Shown here piece by piece: positions 1 through 6,308 of a DNA stretch of 11,890 nucleotides. Numbering within the stretch: position 1 is the first letter of the stretch; each line of letters starts with the position of its first letter. Location of the stretch: positions 1-11,890 of the forward strand of contig JAGVGX010000134.1 in assembly GCA_020056865.1 (NCBI GenBank). Reading direction: 5' to 3'. A model generated the notes under the pieces. The model was given only the letters and a program-made list of their open reading frames with translations, was not told where the DNA came from and did not search any database. A program made the position numbers and the translations under genes. This stretch comes from Desulfobacterales bacterium (GTDB lineage Bacteria; Desulfobacterota; Desulfobacteria; Desulfobacterales; BuS5).

Positions 1-1202
1 AAAATTTATCAAAAAATATTGCTATAAACGTATTTTACGAAAAAGGGAAAAGATCTGAGGCTGAGAATTTGCTTAAACGTTTTGTAAACGTATCTTCCAA
101 TATATCTTATTCCCTTAACAATCTCGACAAAAATCCAGGAGCAGCAAAAAAATACGGTATTAACAGCTACGGTGAATCAGTTATTGAATGTGGGAACAAA
201 AGCAAAAAGATCCTCTATACAAACGAAGAATCCATTGTTAACGCAATTTTAAAAACAACAAAGGAACAAGTAAAACCGATTTACTTCTTAAGCGGACATG
301 GTGAAAAAGATCCTTTCAATTCAGATAAAAAAAATGGCTATAGCCATTTTGCAAAAGCCTTGGAGCTTGAAAATTATACCATAAAAAAACTTTCCTTATC
401 CAGAAATAATTGGGTGCCCGACGATGCTTCTATCCTTATGATCTGCGGACCTGAAAAGGATTTCTCACAAAGAGAGCTTGCCAGTCTATCTGCTTTTTTT
501 AACAAAGGGGGGAAACTTCTTGTTATGATAGATCCGTATACTGTTCCTGAATTATCAGGTTTTTTAAAAAAATACGGCGTGATAATGGCAAACGATATTA
601 TTGTAGACAAAACAAGCCGTCTTTTTAGTAACGATTTCTTTACGCCTATTGCTCCATTTTATTATAAAAATCACCCTGTAACAAAAACATTTAATATTGA
701 AACCGTTTTCTCATTTGCCAGGTCAGTTCAAATAGAAAAATCCTCTATCCCAGATGTTTCAGGGATTTCTCTTGTCAAAACCTCGCCAGATAGCTGGGCT
801 GAAAATGACAAAAACAGTGTCGATCAAAATAGAGTAAATTTTAACAAACATTCAGACAAAAAGGGGCCTATTGCAGTTGCAGCCATGGCATTTGCTACGA
901 CGGAAAACAACCATGAAAAAAATAAAATAAAATCAGCCATCTGCGTATTTGGTGATTCTGATTTTGTTAGCAATCGTTATTTGAGCATATTAGGGAATAA
1001 GGATCTTGTCTTAAACGTCATAGCATGGCTTTCTGATCAGGAAGATCTTATTTCCATAAGACCTAAAATTCGACAAAACCTTTCTTCCACCCTTACCGTT
1101 AAACCTGTAAGGTTTATTTTCTGGGTTATAGTTGTTTTAGAACCTGCCATTGTATTTCTCGCTGCATTATTAATATATATAAGGAGGGTAAGAAAAGGGT
1201 GA
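1..1202 (+). CDS. GldG-like auxiliary protein of an ABC transporter, 3' part (5' end outside window)
   Basis: The reading frame is open from base 3 to the stop at 1200-1202 with no break, so the gene begins left of the window; a TTG at 69 lies inside conserved sequence and is not a convincing start. Seen: an acidic/lysine-rich segment reading DKNPGAAKKYGI, then YFLSGHGEKD, a motif typical of the GldG/ABC_transp_aux family, then a long soluble domain and one C-terminal membrane helix (about FIFWVIVVLEPAIVFLAALL) followed by a basic RRVRKG tail. In known relatives the soluble domain lies outside the cytoplasmic membrane, anchored by such helices, and works with a GldA ATPase and GldF permease; the transported substrate is unknown. 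The stop overlaps the GTG start of the next gene by 4 nt, which suggests translational coupling. The family call is firm; the biological role is not, and the gliding-motility name should not be taken literally here. Confidence 0.82.
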   Translation, partial: NLSKNIAINVFYEKGKRSEAENLLKRFVNVSSNISYSLNNLDKNPGAAKKYGINSYGESVIECGNKSKKILYTNEESIVNAILKTTKEQVKPIYFLSGHGEKDPFNSDKKNGYSHFAKALELENYTIKKLSLSRNNWVPDDASILMICGPEKDFSQRELASLSAFFNKGGKLLVMIDPYTVPELSGFLKKYGVIMANDIIVDKTSRLFSNDFFTPIAPFYYKNHPVTKTFNIETVFSFARSVQIEKSSIPDVSGISLVKTSPDSWAENDKNSVDQNRVNFNKHSDKKGPIAVAAMAFATTENNHEKNKIKSAICVFGDSDFVSNRYLSILGNKDLVLNVIAWLSDQEDLISIRPKIRQNLSSTLTVKPVRFIFWVIVVLEPAIVFLAALLIYIRRVRKG

Positions 1203-1741
1203 ACATAAGGCCGGTTATTCTTTTTTCTGCTATTCTGACAGTTTTATCTTTATACTACTTTCTATTTGAAACAGATGCAAACCGTAATCGCACAATTAAA
1301 GGGGAGAATATAAAAACAGTATTTCACTTTGAAACGTCTAATATAGAAGAAATAAAACTGACAAGTAAAACAAACAGAATCATTATTATTAAAAAAGATA
1401 ACGAATGGGTACTAACCGAACCGGTAAAAAAAAAGGCACGTACCAAATCGGTTAATGAATTTTTATTGACTTGTTCTAAAATTATTAAAATTATGCCAAT
1501 TACTGATGACCCAGAAAAAAAAATAATTTTTGGCCTTGCCCCCCCCTCAATTGAAATAAGCTTGCAACAAAAAGACGGCAAAGCTCCTTTAAGTATTTTG
1601 ATTGGTGACTATAATCCAAACATGACATGTGTCTATGCAAAAACAAAAACGTCTCCCAATATATTCTTAATCGGCAGCCTTTTCAAAAACGATCTGGATA
1701 GAGAAGTCGATTTTTTTGTACAAAAAACGGAAGATAATTAA
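1199..1741 (+). CDS. DUF4340-domain protein, membrane-anchored
   Basis: Encodes 180 residues from a GTG start that overlaps the stop of the gene before it (GTGA at 1199-1202). An AAGGAGG Shine-Dalgarno sequence lies at 1181-1187, 11 nt upstream, which supports this start. Residues 3-22 form a hydrophobic N-terminal anchor (RPVILFSAILTVLSLYYFLF). The rest is soluble and carries the DUF4340 pattern: a WVLTEP motif at about 70-75, then KKARTKSVNEFL, and later a GDYNP turn. DUF4340 proteins commonly sit beside GldG/GldF/GldA-type genes, as here, but their molecular function is unknown. The length fits a single DUF4340 unit, shorter than the multi-unit versions. The stop is followed directly by the GTG of the ATPase gene (1742), so the three genes look like one transcription unit. 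Confidence 0.75.
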   Translation: MNIRPVILFSAILTVLSLYYFLFETDANRNRTIKGENIKTVFHFETSNIEEIKLTSKTNRIIIIKKDNEWVLTEPVKKKARTKSVNEFLLTCSKIIKIMPITDDPEKKIIFGLAPPSIEISLQQKDGKAPLSILIGDYNPNMTCVYAKTKTSPNIFLIGSLFKNDLDREVDFFVQKTEDN

Positions 1742-2191
1742 GTGATTAAAGTAAAAAAATTAAAGAAATTTTTTGGCATGATCCCTGCTATTAACGACGT
1801 ATCCTTTGAAATAAAAAAAGGAGAGATTGTAGGTTTTTTGGGCCCAAACGGAGCTGGGAAAACAACTACCATGCGCATATTGAGCTGTTTTTTTCCTCCA
1901 ACCAGTGGCCATGCTTTTGTTTCAGGATATGATGTGGTTAAAGATTCTTTGAAAGTCCGAAGCAAGGTCGGATATTTTATAGAAAAAGCTCCTTTATACA
2001 CAGATATGACTGTATCCGGATTTCTCAATTTCGTAGCTGAAGCAAGACGTTTAGACAAAATAGTAAAAAAAAAAACAAATTGGGAAAGTAATGGAAGAAT
2101 GCGGAATCTTCAATGTTGCGTCAAGACTTATCAAAAACCTGTCAAGAGGTTACCGGCAAAGAGTATGTATGGCCCAGGCCATCCTTCATGA
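1742..2191 (+). CDS. GldA-type ABC transporter ATPase, N-terminal part (frameshifted gene)
   Basis: The GTG start is immediately after the previous stop; a weak GGAAG sits about 10 nt upstream. Residues 1-111 are a good ABC nucleotide-binding domain: Walker A GPNGAGKTT at 34-42, and a Q-loop region (GYFIEKAPLY, about 77-86) with Glu81 where Gln is usual, as often seen in GldA-like ATPases. The frame then runs through eleven A (2065-2075) into sequence without homology and stops at 2191. The missing signature, Walker B and H-loop are encoded in the +1 frame in the next entry. Skipping one base in the A run joins them into one product of about 311 residues, the normal length for this family. 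As read, this half alone could bind but not hydrolyse ATP properly. It would power the transporter whose other parts are encoded just upstream. Confidence 0.8.
   Translation: MIKVKKLKKFFGMIPAINDVSFEIKKGEIVGFLGPNGAGKTTTMRILSCFFPPTSGHAFVSGYDVVKDSLKVRSKVGYFIEKAPLYTDMTVSGFLNFVAEARRLDKIVKKKTNWESNGRMRNLQCCVKTYQKPVKRLPAKSMYGPGHPS
2065..2075 (+). other. A11 homopolymer at the ATPase frame change
   Basis: Eleven consecutive A follow GT at 2063-2064. With ten A the reading would be Val-Lys-Lys-Lys-Gln-Ile-Gly and the ABC ATPase would be continuous; with eleven the frame moves to nonsense. The +1-frame half has a TAA at 2064-2066, so the join must lie inside or just after the run. Such runs are prone to sequencing error and to RNA polymerase slippage; the sequence alone does not distinguish these. 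Confidence 0.75.
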
Positions 2192-2678
2192 CCCTGAAGT
2201 TCTTATTTTAGATGAACCGACGATAGGCCTTGACCCTGAACAGGTTATTGAAATCAGAAATCTGATAAAAGGTATGGATAGTAACAGAACTGTTCTTTTA
2301 AGCACGCATATCCTTCATGATGTAAGCATAATATGCAGCAGGGTTATCATTATTGATCAGGGAAAATTAATTGCCGAGGATACACCGGAAAACCTTATGC
2401 ATCAACTCCAAAGAGTTTCAAGCTTACATGTTCAGATAGAAGGTCCCAAAGATAGAATAATGTACGAACTGGAAAAGATTCATGGTGTTATGAAAATCGA
2501 AATAAAAGAAATAGTATCGGAAAACGTTTGCTCTTACATTATTGAAACAGAGAAGGAAGAAAATATATCTATAAAAATTTCAAATGCTATTTTCAGTAAT
2601 AACTGGGGTCTGATAGAAATAAAACCTGTATTAATGAGTCTTGAAGATATATTCCTAAAAGTTATCCATAGGAACTGA
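2091..2678 (+). CDS. GldA-type ABC transporter ATPase, C-terminal part (frameshifted gene)
   Basis: This frame carries the second half of the ATPase. Counted from the ATG at 2091, it has the ABC signature LSRGYRQRV at 17-25, Walker B VLILDEP at 37-43, the D-loop GLDP at 46-49 and the switch His73 (STH, codon 2307-2309). A C-terminal region of about 100 residues follows, ending LEDIFLKVIHRN, typical of GldA/CcmA-like ATPases. The frame is open back to 2067, and in-frame residues before the ATG (QIGKV) continue the homology, so 2091 is probably not a true start: the coding sequence belongs to the GTG at 1742 through a one-base shift in the A11 run. No good ribosome binding site precedes 2091. 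A transcription terminator follows at 2722. It may be a sequencing error, a pseudogene, or a gene expressed by slippage. Confidence 0.8.
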   Translation: MEECGIFNVASRLIKNLSRGYRQRVCMAQAILHDPEVLILDEPTIGLDPEQVIEIRNLIKGMDSNRTVLLSTHILHDVSIICSRVIIIDQGKLIAEDTPENLMHQLQRVSSLHVQIEGPKDRIMYELEKIHGVMKIEIKEIVSENVCSYIIETEKEENISIKISNAIFSNNWGLIEIKPVLMSLEDIFLKVIHRN

Positions 2679-2721
2679 CTAAATAAAAAACAACCTCAAT
2701 TTTTTTGACAGCCCTTGCATT

Positions 2722-2767
2722 AAAAAAAAAAGGGGGGCGGCTATTTTCGATGCCCCCCCCTTTTTTT
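2722..2767. terminator. Bidirectional rho-independent terminator between convergent genes
   Basis: Ten A (2722-2731), six G and a C (2732-2738), a 13-nt loop, then G, eight C (2752-2760) and seven T (2761-2767). The GGGGGGC/GCCCCCC stem is flanked by A on one side and T on the other, so it ends in a U run whichever strand is transcribed. It lies 43 nt past the ATPase stop on + and 18 nt past the glycyl radical enzyme stop on -. Two extra C make a small bulge. Confidence 0.85.
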
Positions 2768-2785
2768 ATCTTGAGTTTTCTTCTT

Positions 2786-5314
2786 TTACAGCTCGTGATC
2801 TACCCTGTCAATAACTGCATCCTGAACATATTCGGGAAGTGATGTAAAATATGCACTGTATCCGGAAATCCTCACTGCCAGGAACGGGTACTTTTCAGGT
2901 TGTTTTTTAGCATCTGTCAAAACCTCTCTTGAAACAAGGTTGTATTGCAACTGATCCATACCGCCTTCCAGACCGGATAACGTATAATCAATCATCTTGT
3001 CAAGCCCTGATTCTCCAGCTACCGTGTTATAATCAAATTTCTGGTTATAAATCCATGCCTTGAACTGACTTTGATCCACTTTAAGGGCGGATGCCATTCT
3101 GTCCCATGGCCCGCCTTTATCAAATTCCGCATGAGGATTGATCCCCCCATCACACAAAGCCTCTCCCCTCTTTCTACCATTGGGAAGTGCCCCTGTATAT
3201 GGAGCCAGATGATACATATGGGTTACCACAAGACCGTTTACATACCCTGCAGGCTCATCTCTTAAATCCTTAATCTGTCTGCCTATCTCGGTGACATCAT
3301 GCACAGCCTTACCAAAAAGATCATCCGCGTAGTCATCATTATTTCCAAATTTCGGCGCGCTCTTAAAATCCTGGCGCATATCTTCATAACCTTCCCAGTC
3401 TGCCTCAAGCGCTTTTATAAGGTCTTCCATCTTATACTTCTTTTTATCATAAATCAGGCTCTTTATCCCAATCAGCGAATCAACCGTATCAACCCAGCCA
3501 GGAGCACCAATAAAGCTAAGCCATGGCACATCCAGATGCATCACGTCATGTCCCTCTTCAACGCACCGCCTGTATAGTATGCTTAAAAAAGGCCTTCTGA
3601 TCATATTTTGAAAGAATTCATCACACACGTTAAAGATATTCATGCCTGTTCTTACAAGCCAGTCCCACTGTTTTAACCATGCACTATAAAACTCATCAAA
3701 CGTTTTAAAAGTGGTTGGGTCACCACTCTCTCTCGAAGATATCCATTCGTGGCCGGGTTCCGGATCTTTTCCATTAAAAAGCGTCAATTCAACAGTTTTT
3801 AACACATTGTTCGTACGCGCGGATCTTCTGTGTGACCCTTTTGAGTTAACAGTTATGCCAGGTGTGTTGCAGCCCACTACGGCCCAGCTCCTTGCTTCCT
3901 CAATAGTCATGCTGCCGTAATGATGCAGCATTTCAGGAATAGCTGTATTATCATTCCTGAGTGACGGAGACCCCATGCCGGTTCTCATAATTTCCACTAC
4001 CCTGTCAAGGTTCTTTTTATCAAATTTACTGTGCCATCTGACCTTTACATCAGGGAAATGAAACCGATAACCGTCAATGACATCGAGCATCAGCATGGTC
4101 AGTTCATTTGTTGCATCTGAACCATCAGCTTTCTGGCCGCCTACAGTAATAACAGAAAAATCTCTTGCTCCCATACCGGTTTTTCTGAAATTTTCCAGTT
4201 GCGCAAGAAGCCCGACCTCGTGATATTTCATAAAGTAAAAAGCTATAATATCTGCAGCTTGATCTTTACTTACTGTCTTTTCCTTTAATACACTTTTATC
4301 GAACCATGGGAACCATTCCTGGTCAGGACGGAAGGTAACACTATGGCAGGTATGCTCAATAAGATAATGCGCCATAAAACTGAGCCAGTGAAGCTGCATC
4401 ATCTCCCAAAAATCACGCGGGGGGTTTTCTGATATCCATGCACAATTTGATGCGATTCTCTCCAGCCGTTCTCTTTCTTTAGGATTGCTCTCTTTAACTG
4501 CAAGATCTTTGGCAACCTGACCGTGTCTTTTTATCCACCTGATTACCGACTCGGCACAGCGGATAGACGCTTTGCAGTCATCAACACGATGACTTATCTT
4601 GCAATACTCGCTACCGGTTGCTTCAGTCATCTCTTTTTCAAGACGTTTAACTGTTTCACCCATCATCTCTACCAATTTTCTCAACCCATGACTCATATAC
4701 CAGCGATGATCAGGATTGCCTCGGAAACCGGTTGCACCGGAAATCTCCCAGAACCTCATGCCGGTTTCCGTGTACATCCGGTAATGCGTATCTGTTAAAT
4801 ACGGCTTAATGGCAAATACAAGATTGACTTTCTCACATAATGCCTTAACGTCGTCGTATATCTTTTTGGTCACCTTTAATTTCTCGCCGTCTTTCCAGTA
4901 ATACGCCTTCCCGTAGTCATAAAACTCCTGGAAAGCAAACCAGTTATCTGAAAGAGCATCATAAAGAATCGCATGCTGGTCATTACCCCAGGAGCCGACA
5001 AAAATCTCTTTTTCCCTGATAATGATGTTCTGTGTATCAAGATACCGTGATAGAAGTTCTGCGTGAAGCTGACCCGGGCTTGCATTCGGCATTTGCTTGT
5101 CGATATCGCACAAGAGTTTTACCTTGGTACAGTCCATGTAATAATCCTTGTCGCTGTAACCTTCAACAGTCTGAATCTTATCAGCTACAAGATTGTTTCT
5201 AAAATACCAAGGATCAGGATTTACAACGCGCCATCCCTTCTCAGTTGGAGCGCCTGCGGTCCCAAACGGCTGCCCGAATTCTTCTGGATTAACCTTATAA
5301 GCTTGTTCCAACAT
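2786..5314 (-). CDS. Glycyl radical enzyme, probable fumarate-adding X-succinate synthase catalytic subunit
   Basis: 842 residues; ATG preceded by a perfect AGGAGG (5321-5326) 6 nt away. Residues about 30-700 form the PFL-like barrel and the last 130 the glycine-radical domain. The radical glycine is Gly818 in VRISGYSAYF (codon 2861-2863); the thiyl cysteine is Cys482 in VVGCNTPGI (codon 3869-3871). The site lacks the CxE glutamate found in glycyl radical decarboxylases and dehydratases. It has CxTPG, as in the CxSPG of benzylsuccinate synthase, and Arg497 lies 15 residues after Cys482. From memory, BssA has Cys493, Gly829 and fumarate-binding Arg508, giving the same spacings of 336 and 15. 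I infer radical addition of a substrate C-H to fumarate, in the cytoplasm, under anoxia. The substrate (alkane, methylarene, cresol) cannot be told. No activase or small-subunit genes adjoin it, and it appears monocistronic. The glycyl radical family is certain, the subgroup probable. Confidence 0.88.
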   Translation of the reverse strand: MLEQAYKVNPEEFGQPFGTAGAPTEKGWRVVNPDPWYFRNNLVADKIQTVEGYSDKDYYMDCTKVKLLCDIDKQMPNASPGQLHAELLSRYLDTQNIIIREKEIFVGSWGNDQHAILYDALSDNWFAFQEFYDYGKAYYWKDGEKLKVTKKIYDDVKALCEKVNLVFAIKPYLTDTHYRMYTETGMRFWEISGATGFRGNPDHRWYMSHGLRKLVEMMGETVKRLEKEMTEATGSEYCKISHRVDDCKASIRCAESVIRWIKRHGQVAKDLAVKESNPKERERLERIASNCAWISENPPRDFWEMMQLHWLSFMAHYLIEHTCHSVTFRPDQEWFPWFDKSVLKEKTVSKDQAADIIAFYFMKYHEVGLLAQLENFRKTGMGARDFSVITVGGQKADGSDATNELTMLMLDVIDGYRFHFPDVKVRWHSKFDKKNLDRVVEIMRTGMGSPSLRNDNTAIPEMLHHYGSMTIEEARSWAVVGCNTPGITVNSKGSHRRSARTNNVLKTVELTLFNGKDPEPGHEWISSRESGDPTTFKTFDEFYSAWLKQWDWLVRTGMNIFNVCDEFFQNMIRRPFLSILYRRCVEEGHDVMHLDVPWLSFIGAPGWVDTVDSLIGIKSLIYDKKKYKMEDLIKALEADWEGYEDMRQDFKSAPKFGNNDDYADDLFGKAVHDVTEIGRQIKDLRDEPAGYVNGLVVTHMYHLAPYTGALPNGRKRGEALCDGGINPHAEFDKGGPWDRMASALKVDQSQFKAWIYNQKFDYNTVAGESGLDKMIDYTLSGLEGGMDQLQYNLVSREVLTDAKKQPEKYPFLAVRISGYSAYFTSLPEYVQDAVIDRVDHEL

Positions 5315-5452
5315 GTTACACCTCCTGAAATAAACAGGTTATTAAAAAAGTTTTATTTTACCAATTTCTTCAATCAACTCCTAAGTCTCAAACAATGATA
5401 CATTATAATGATATTTTATTTTATAATAAAAACAAATACCAAAACCCTTAAA

Positions 5453-5476
5453 CCACTCGGGTGAGTGAATCTCACT
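5453..5476 (-). other. Overlapping, mutually exclusive small hairpins in the glycyl radical enzyme leader
   Basis: In an otherwise very AT-rich leader, a short GC-richer patch contains CACTC-N4-GAGTG (5454-5467), GTGAG-N5-CTCAC (5461-5475) and AGTGA-N3-TCACT (5464-5476). The stems share bases, so only one can form at a time. Arms are only 5 bp. A regulatory role is conceivable but unproven. Confidence 0.3.
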
Positions 5477-5485
5477 TATCTTATA

Positions 5486-5509
5486 TGCAATAAAAATTTG
5501 CAATAAAAA
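5486..5509. repeat. Short tandem direct repeat in the leader
   Basis: TGCAATAAAAA occurs at 5486-5496 and again at 5499-5509, a 13-bp period. It lies between the hairpin patch and the predicted promoter of the glycyl radical enzyme. It may be a binding site pair or simply low-complexity AT DNA. The remainder of 5315-5613 shows no gene. Confidence 0.4.
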
Positions 5510-5525
5510 AATTTAATTATATTTT

Positions 5526-5543
5526 TTGTTATTAATATAACAA
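5526..5543. promoter_or_regulatory. 18-bp palindrome over the -10 box, candidate operator
   Basis: TTGTTAT-TAAT-ATAACAA is a perfect inverted repeat with 7-bp arms and a 4-bp centre. It covers the predicted -10 element and start region of the glycyl radical enzyme promoter. The TTG-N12-CAA layout resembles sites of dimeric regulators such as the CRP/FNR family, but the half-site is not the FNR consensus. Placement over the -10 would suit a repressor. Confidence 0.5.
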
Positions 5544-5561
5544 CACATCTATACGTGTCAA
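5534..5561 (-). promoter_or_regulatory. Predicted sigma-70-type promoter of the glycyl radical enzyme gene
   Basis: On the - strand a perfect TTGACA -35 (5556-5561) is followed by 16 bp and TATATT (5534-5539, five of six consensus bases). Transcription would start near 5527, giving a leader of about 213 nt. Both boxes fall inside inverted repeats listed separately, as expected of a regulated promoter. I saw no sigma-54 type GG/GC element. AT-rich DNA yields chance -10 boxes, so the start needs mapping. Confidence 0.55.
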
Positions 5562-5573
5562 TAACAACACGTA
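5552..5573. promoter_or_regulatory. Inverted repeat over the -35 box, candidate regulator site
   Basis: TACGTGT (5552-5558) and ACACGTA (5567-5573) are perfect inverse complements separated by 8 bp. The left arm overlaps the TTGACA at 5556-5561. With the neighbouring palindrome, both core promoter elements lie within symmetrical sequence. It could bind a second dimeric regulator. The RNA hairpin it could form has no U tail, so it is not a convincing trp operon terminator. Confidence 0.45.
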
Positions 5574-5613
5574 AATAAATTGTATTGTCTGGAAAAAGAT
5601 TACGCACGATTGT

Positions 5614-6300
5614 TTAAAAAACTTTTTTAATGGCTTGCTGAGCGCTACAGCCTGAAACTTTTTTTATAAAAGAGGCCACCTTGTTCAGATCTTTTCTTCC
5701 GGGTGATGATTCAACACCTGAGCTGATATCAACGGCATCCGGAAGGCTCGCCCTGACAGCCTCTGCAACATTTTCAAAAGAAAGCCCGCCGGCAAGTATT
5801 AAAGGAAACTTATTTTCCAATCTTCGAGCCTCCTTCCAGTCCCATACCTCAGCATTTCCTCCTGGAAGAACACCCTTGCCACATTCCACTAAAAACGCAG
5901 ATGCACTGTAGTTAAATGCATCATCGATATGAGGGTTTCTACCTGAAAACAAGGTCTTGATGACTATAAGATTTTCTTTCACAAGTTGATCAACAAGTTG
6001 GGGCGATTCATTGCCGTGAAGCTGAACCCCTTTTAACCTACAATACCCGGCAATATGCATTATATTTGAAAATGTTTCATCAACAAACACACCAACGGTT
6101 TTTATTTTCTCCGGCACAGCAAGGCAAATTTCTTTTGCCTTTTGCATGGTGATGTATCTTGGGCTTTTAGAATAAAAAACCAGCCCTATGGCATCAGCTC
6201 CAAGATCAGCGCACCCTAAAGCTTCATCCACGCGCGTTAACCCGCAAATTTTTACCTGCAGTGTGTTTAAAAAGCTGTCCGTCTGGTTGACGTTCCCCAT
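5614..6300 (-). CDS. trpF: Phosphoribosylanthranilate isomerase
   Basis: Catalyses the Amadori rearrangement of phosphoribosylanthranilate to CdRP, the third step from chorismate to tryptophan. The (beta/alpha)8 landmarks are in order (numbered from the start chosen here): VKICGLT with catalytic Cys19, GLVFYSKSPRYI, VGVFVDE, VQLHGNE, LAGGLS and AVDISSGVES at the phosphate site. The start at 6300 gives 228 residues and lies 8 nt after the trpC stop with an AAGG upstream. A longer frame from 6336 would overlap trpC by 28 nt and has no better ribosome site. Oddity: at the general-acid position (Asp126 in the Thermotoga enzyme, LLD) this protein has Glu139 (LVE), and the usual GG[ST]G loop reads GGNA. 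The enzyme is probably active but deserves a check. It is the last recognisable trp gene; trpB and trpA do not follow. I find no convincing terminator after it. Confidence 0.93.
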   Translation of the reverse strand: MGNVNQTDSFLNTLQVKICGLTRVDEALGCADLGADAIGLVFYSKSPRYITMQKAKEICLAVPEKIKTVGVFVDETFSNIMHIAGYCRLKGVQLHGNESPQLVDQLVKENLIVIKTLFSGRNPHIDDAFNYSASAFLVECGKGVLPGGNAEVWDWKEARRLENKFPLILAGGLSFENVAEAVRASLPDAVDISSGVESSPGRKDLNKVASFIKKVSGCSAQQAIKKVF

Positions 6301-6308
6301 AGGTGGCC

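Noticed and set aside
69..1202. Start of the GldG-like gene at TTG 69
   Set aside because: The frame is open to the left edge and residues before 69 are continuous with the rest, so the gene is better described as partial at its 5' end.
2786..5314. Indoleacetate or hydroxyphenylacetate decarboxylase, tempting because the gene neighbours trp genes
   Set aside because: Those enzymes have Glu two residues after the cysteine (CxE); here it is Thr, and Arg at +15 fits fumarate-adding enzymes instead.
3071..5398. Opposite-strand open frames of 60-110 codons within the glycyl radical enzyme and trp genes
   Set aside because: They lie antisense to strongly conserved coding sequence, lack ribosome sites and show no recognisable protein features.
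5614..5630. TTAAAAAA-C-TTTTTTAA as trp operon terminator
   Set aside because: It is a pure A/T palindrome inside the 3' end of trpF with a one-base loop and no GC stem; not a credible terminator.
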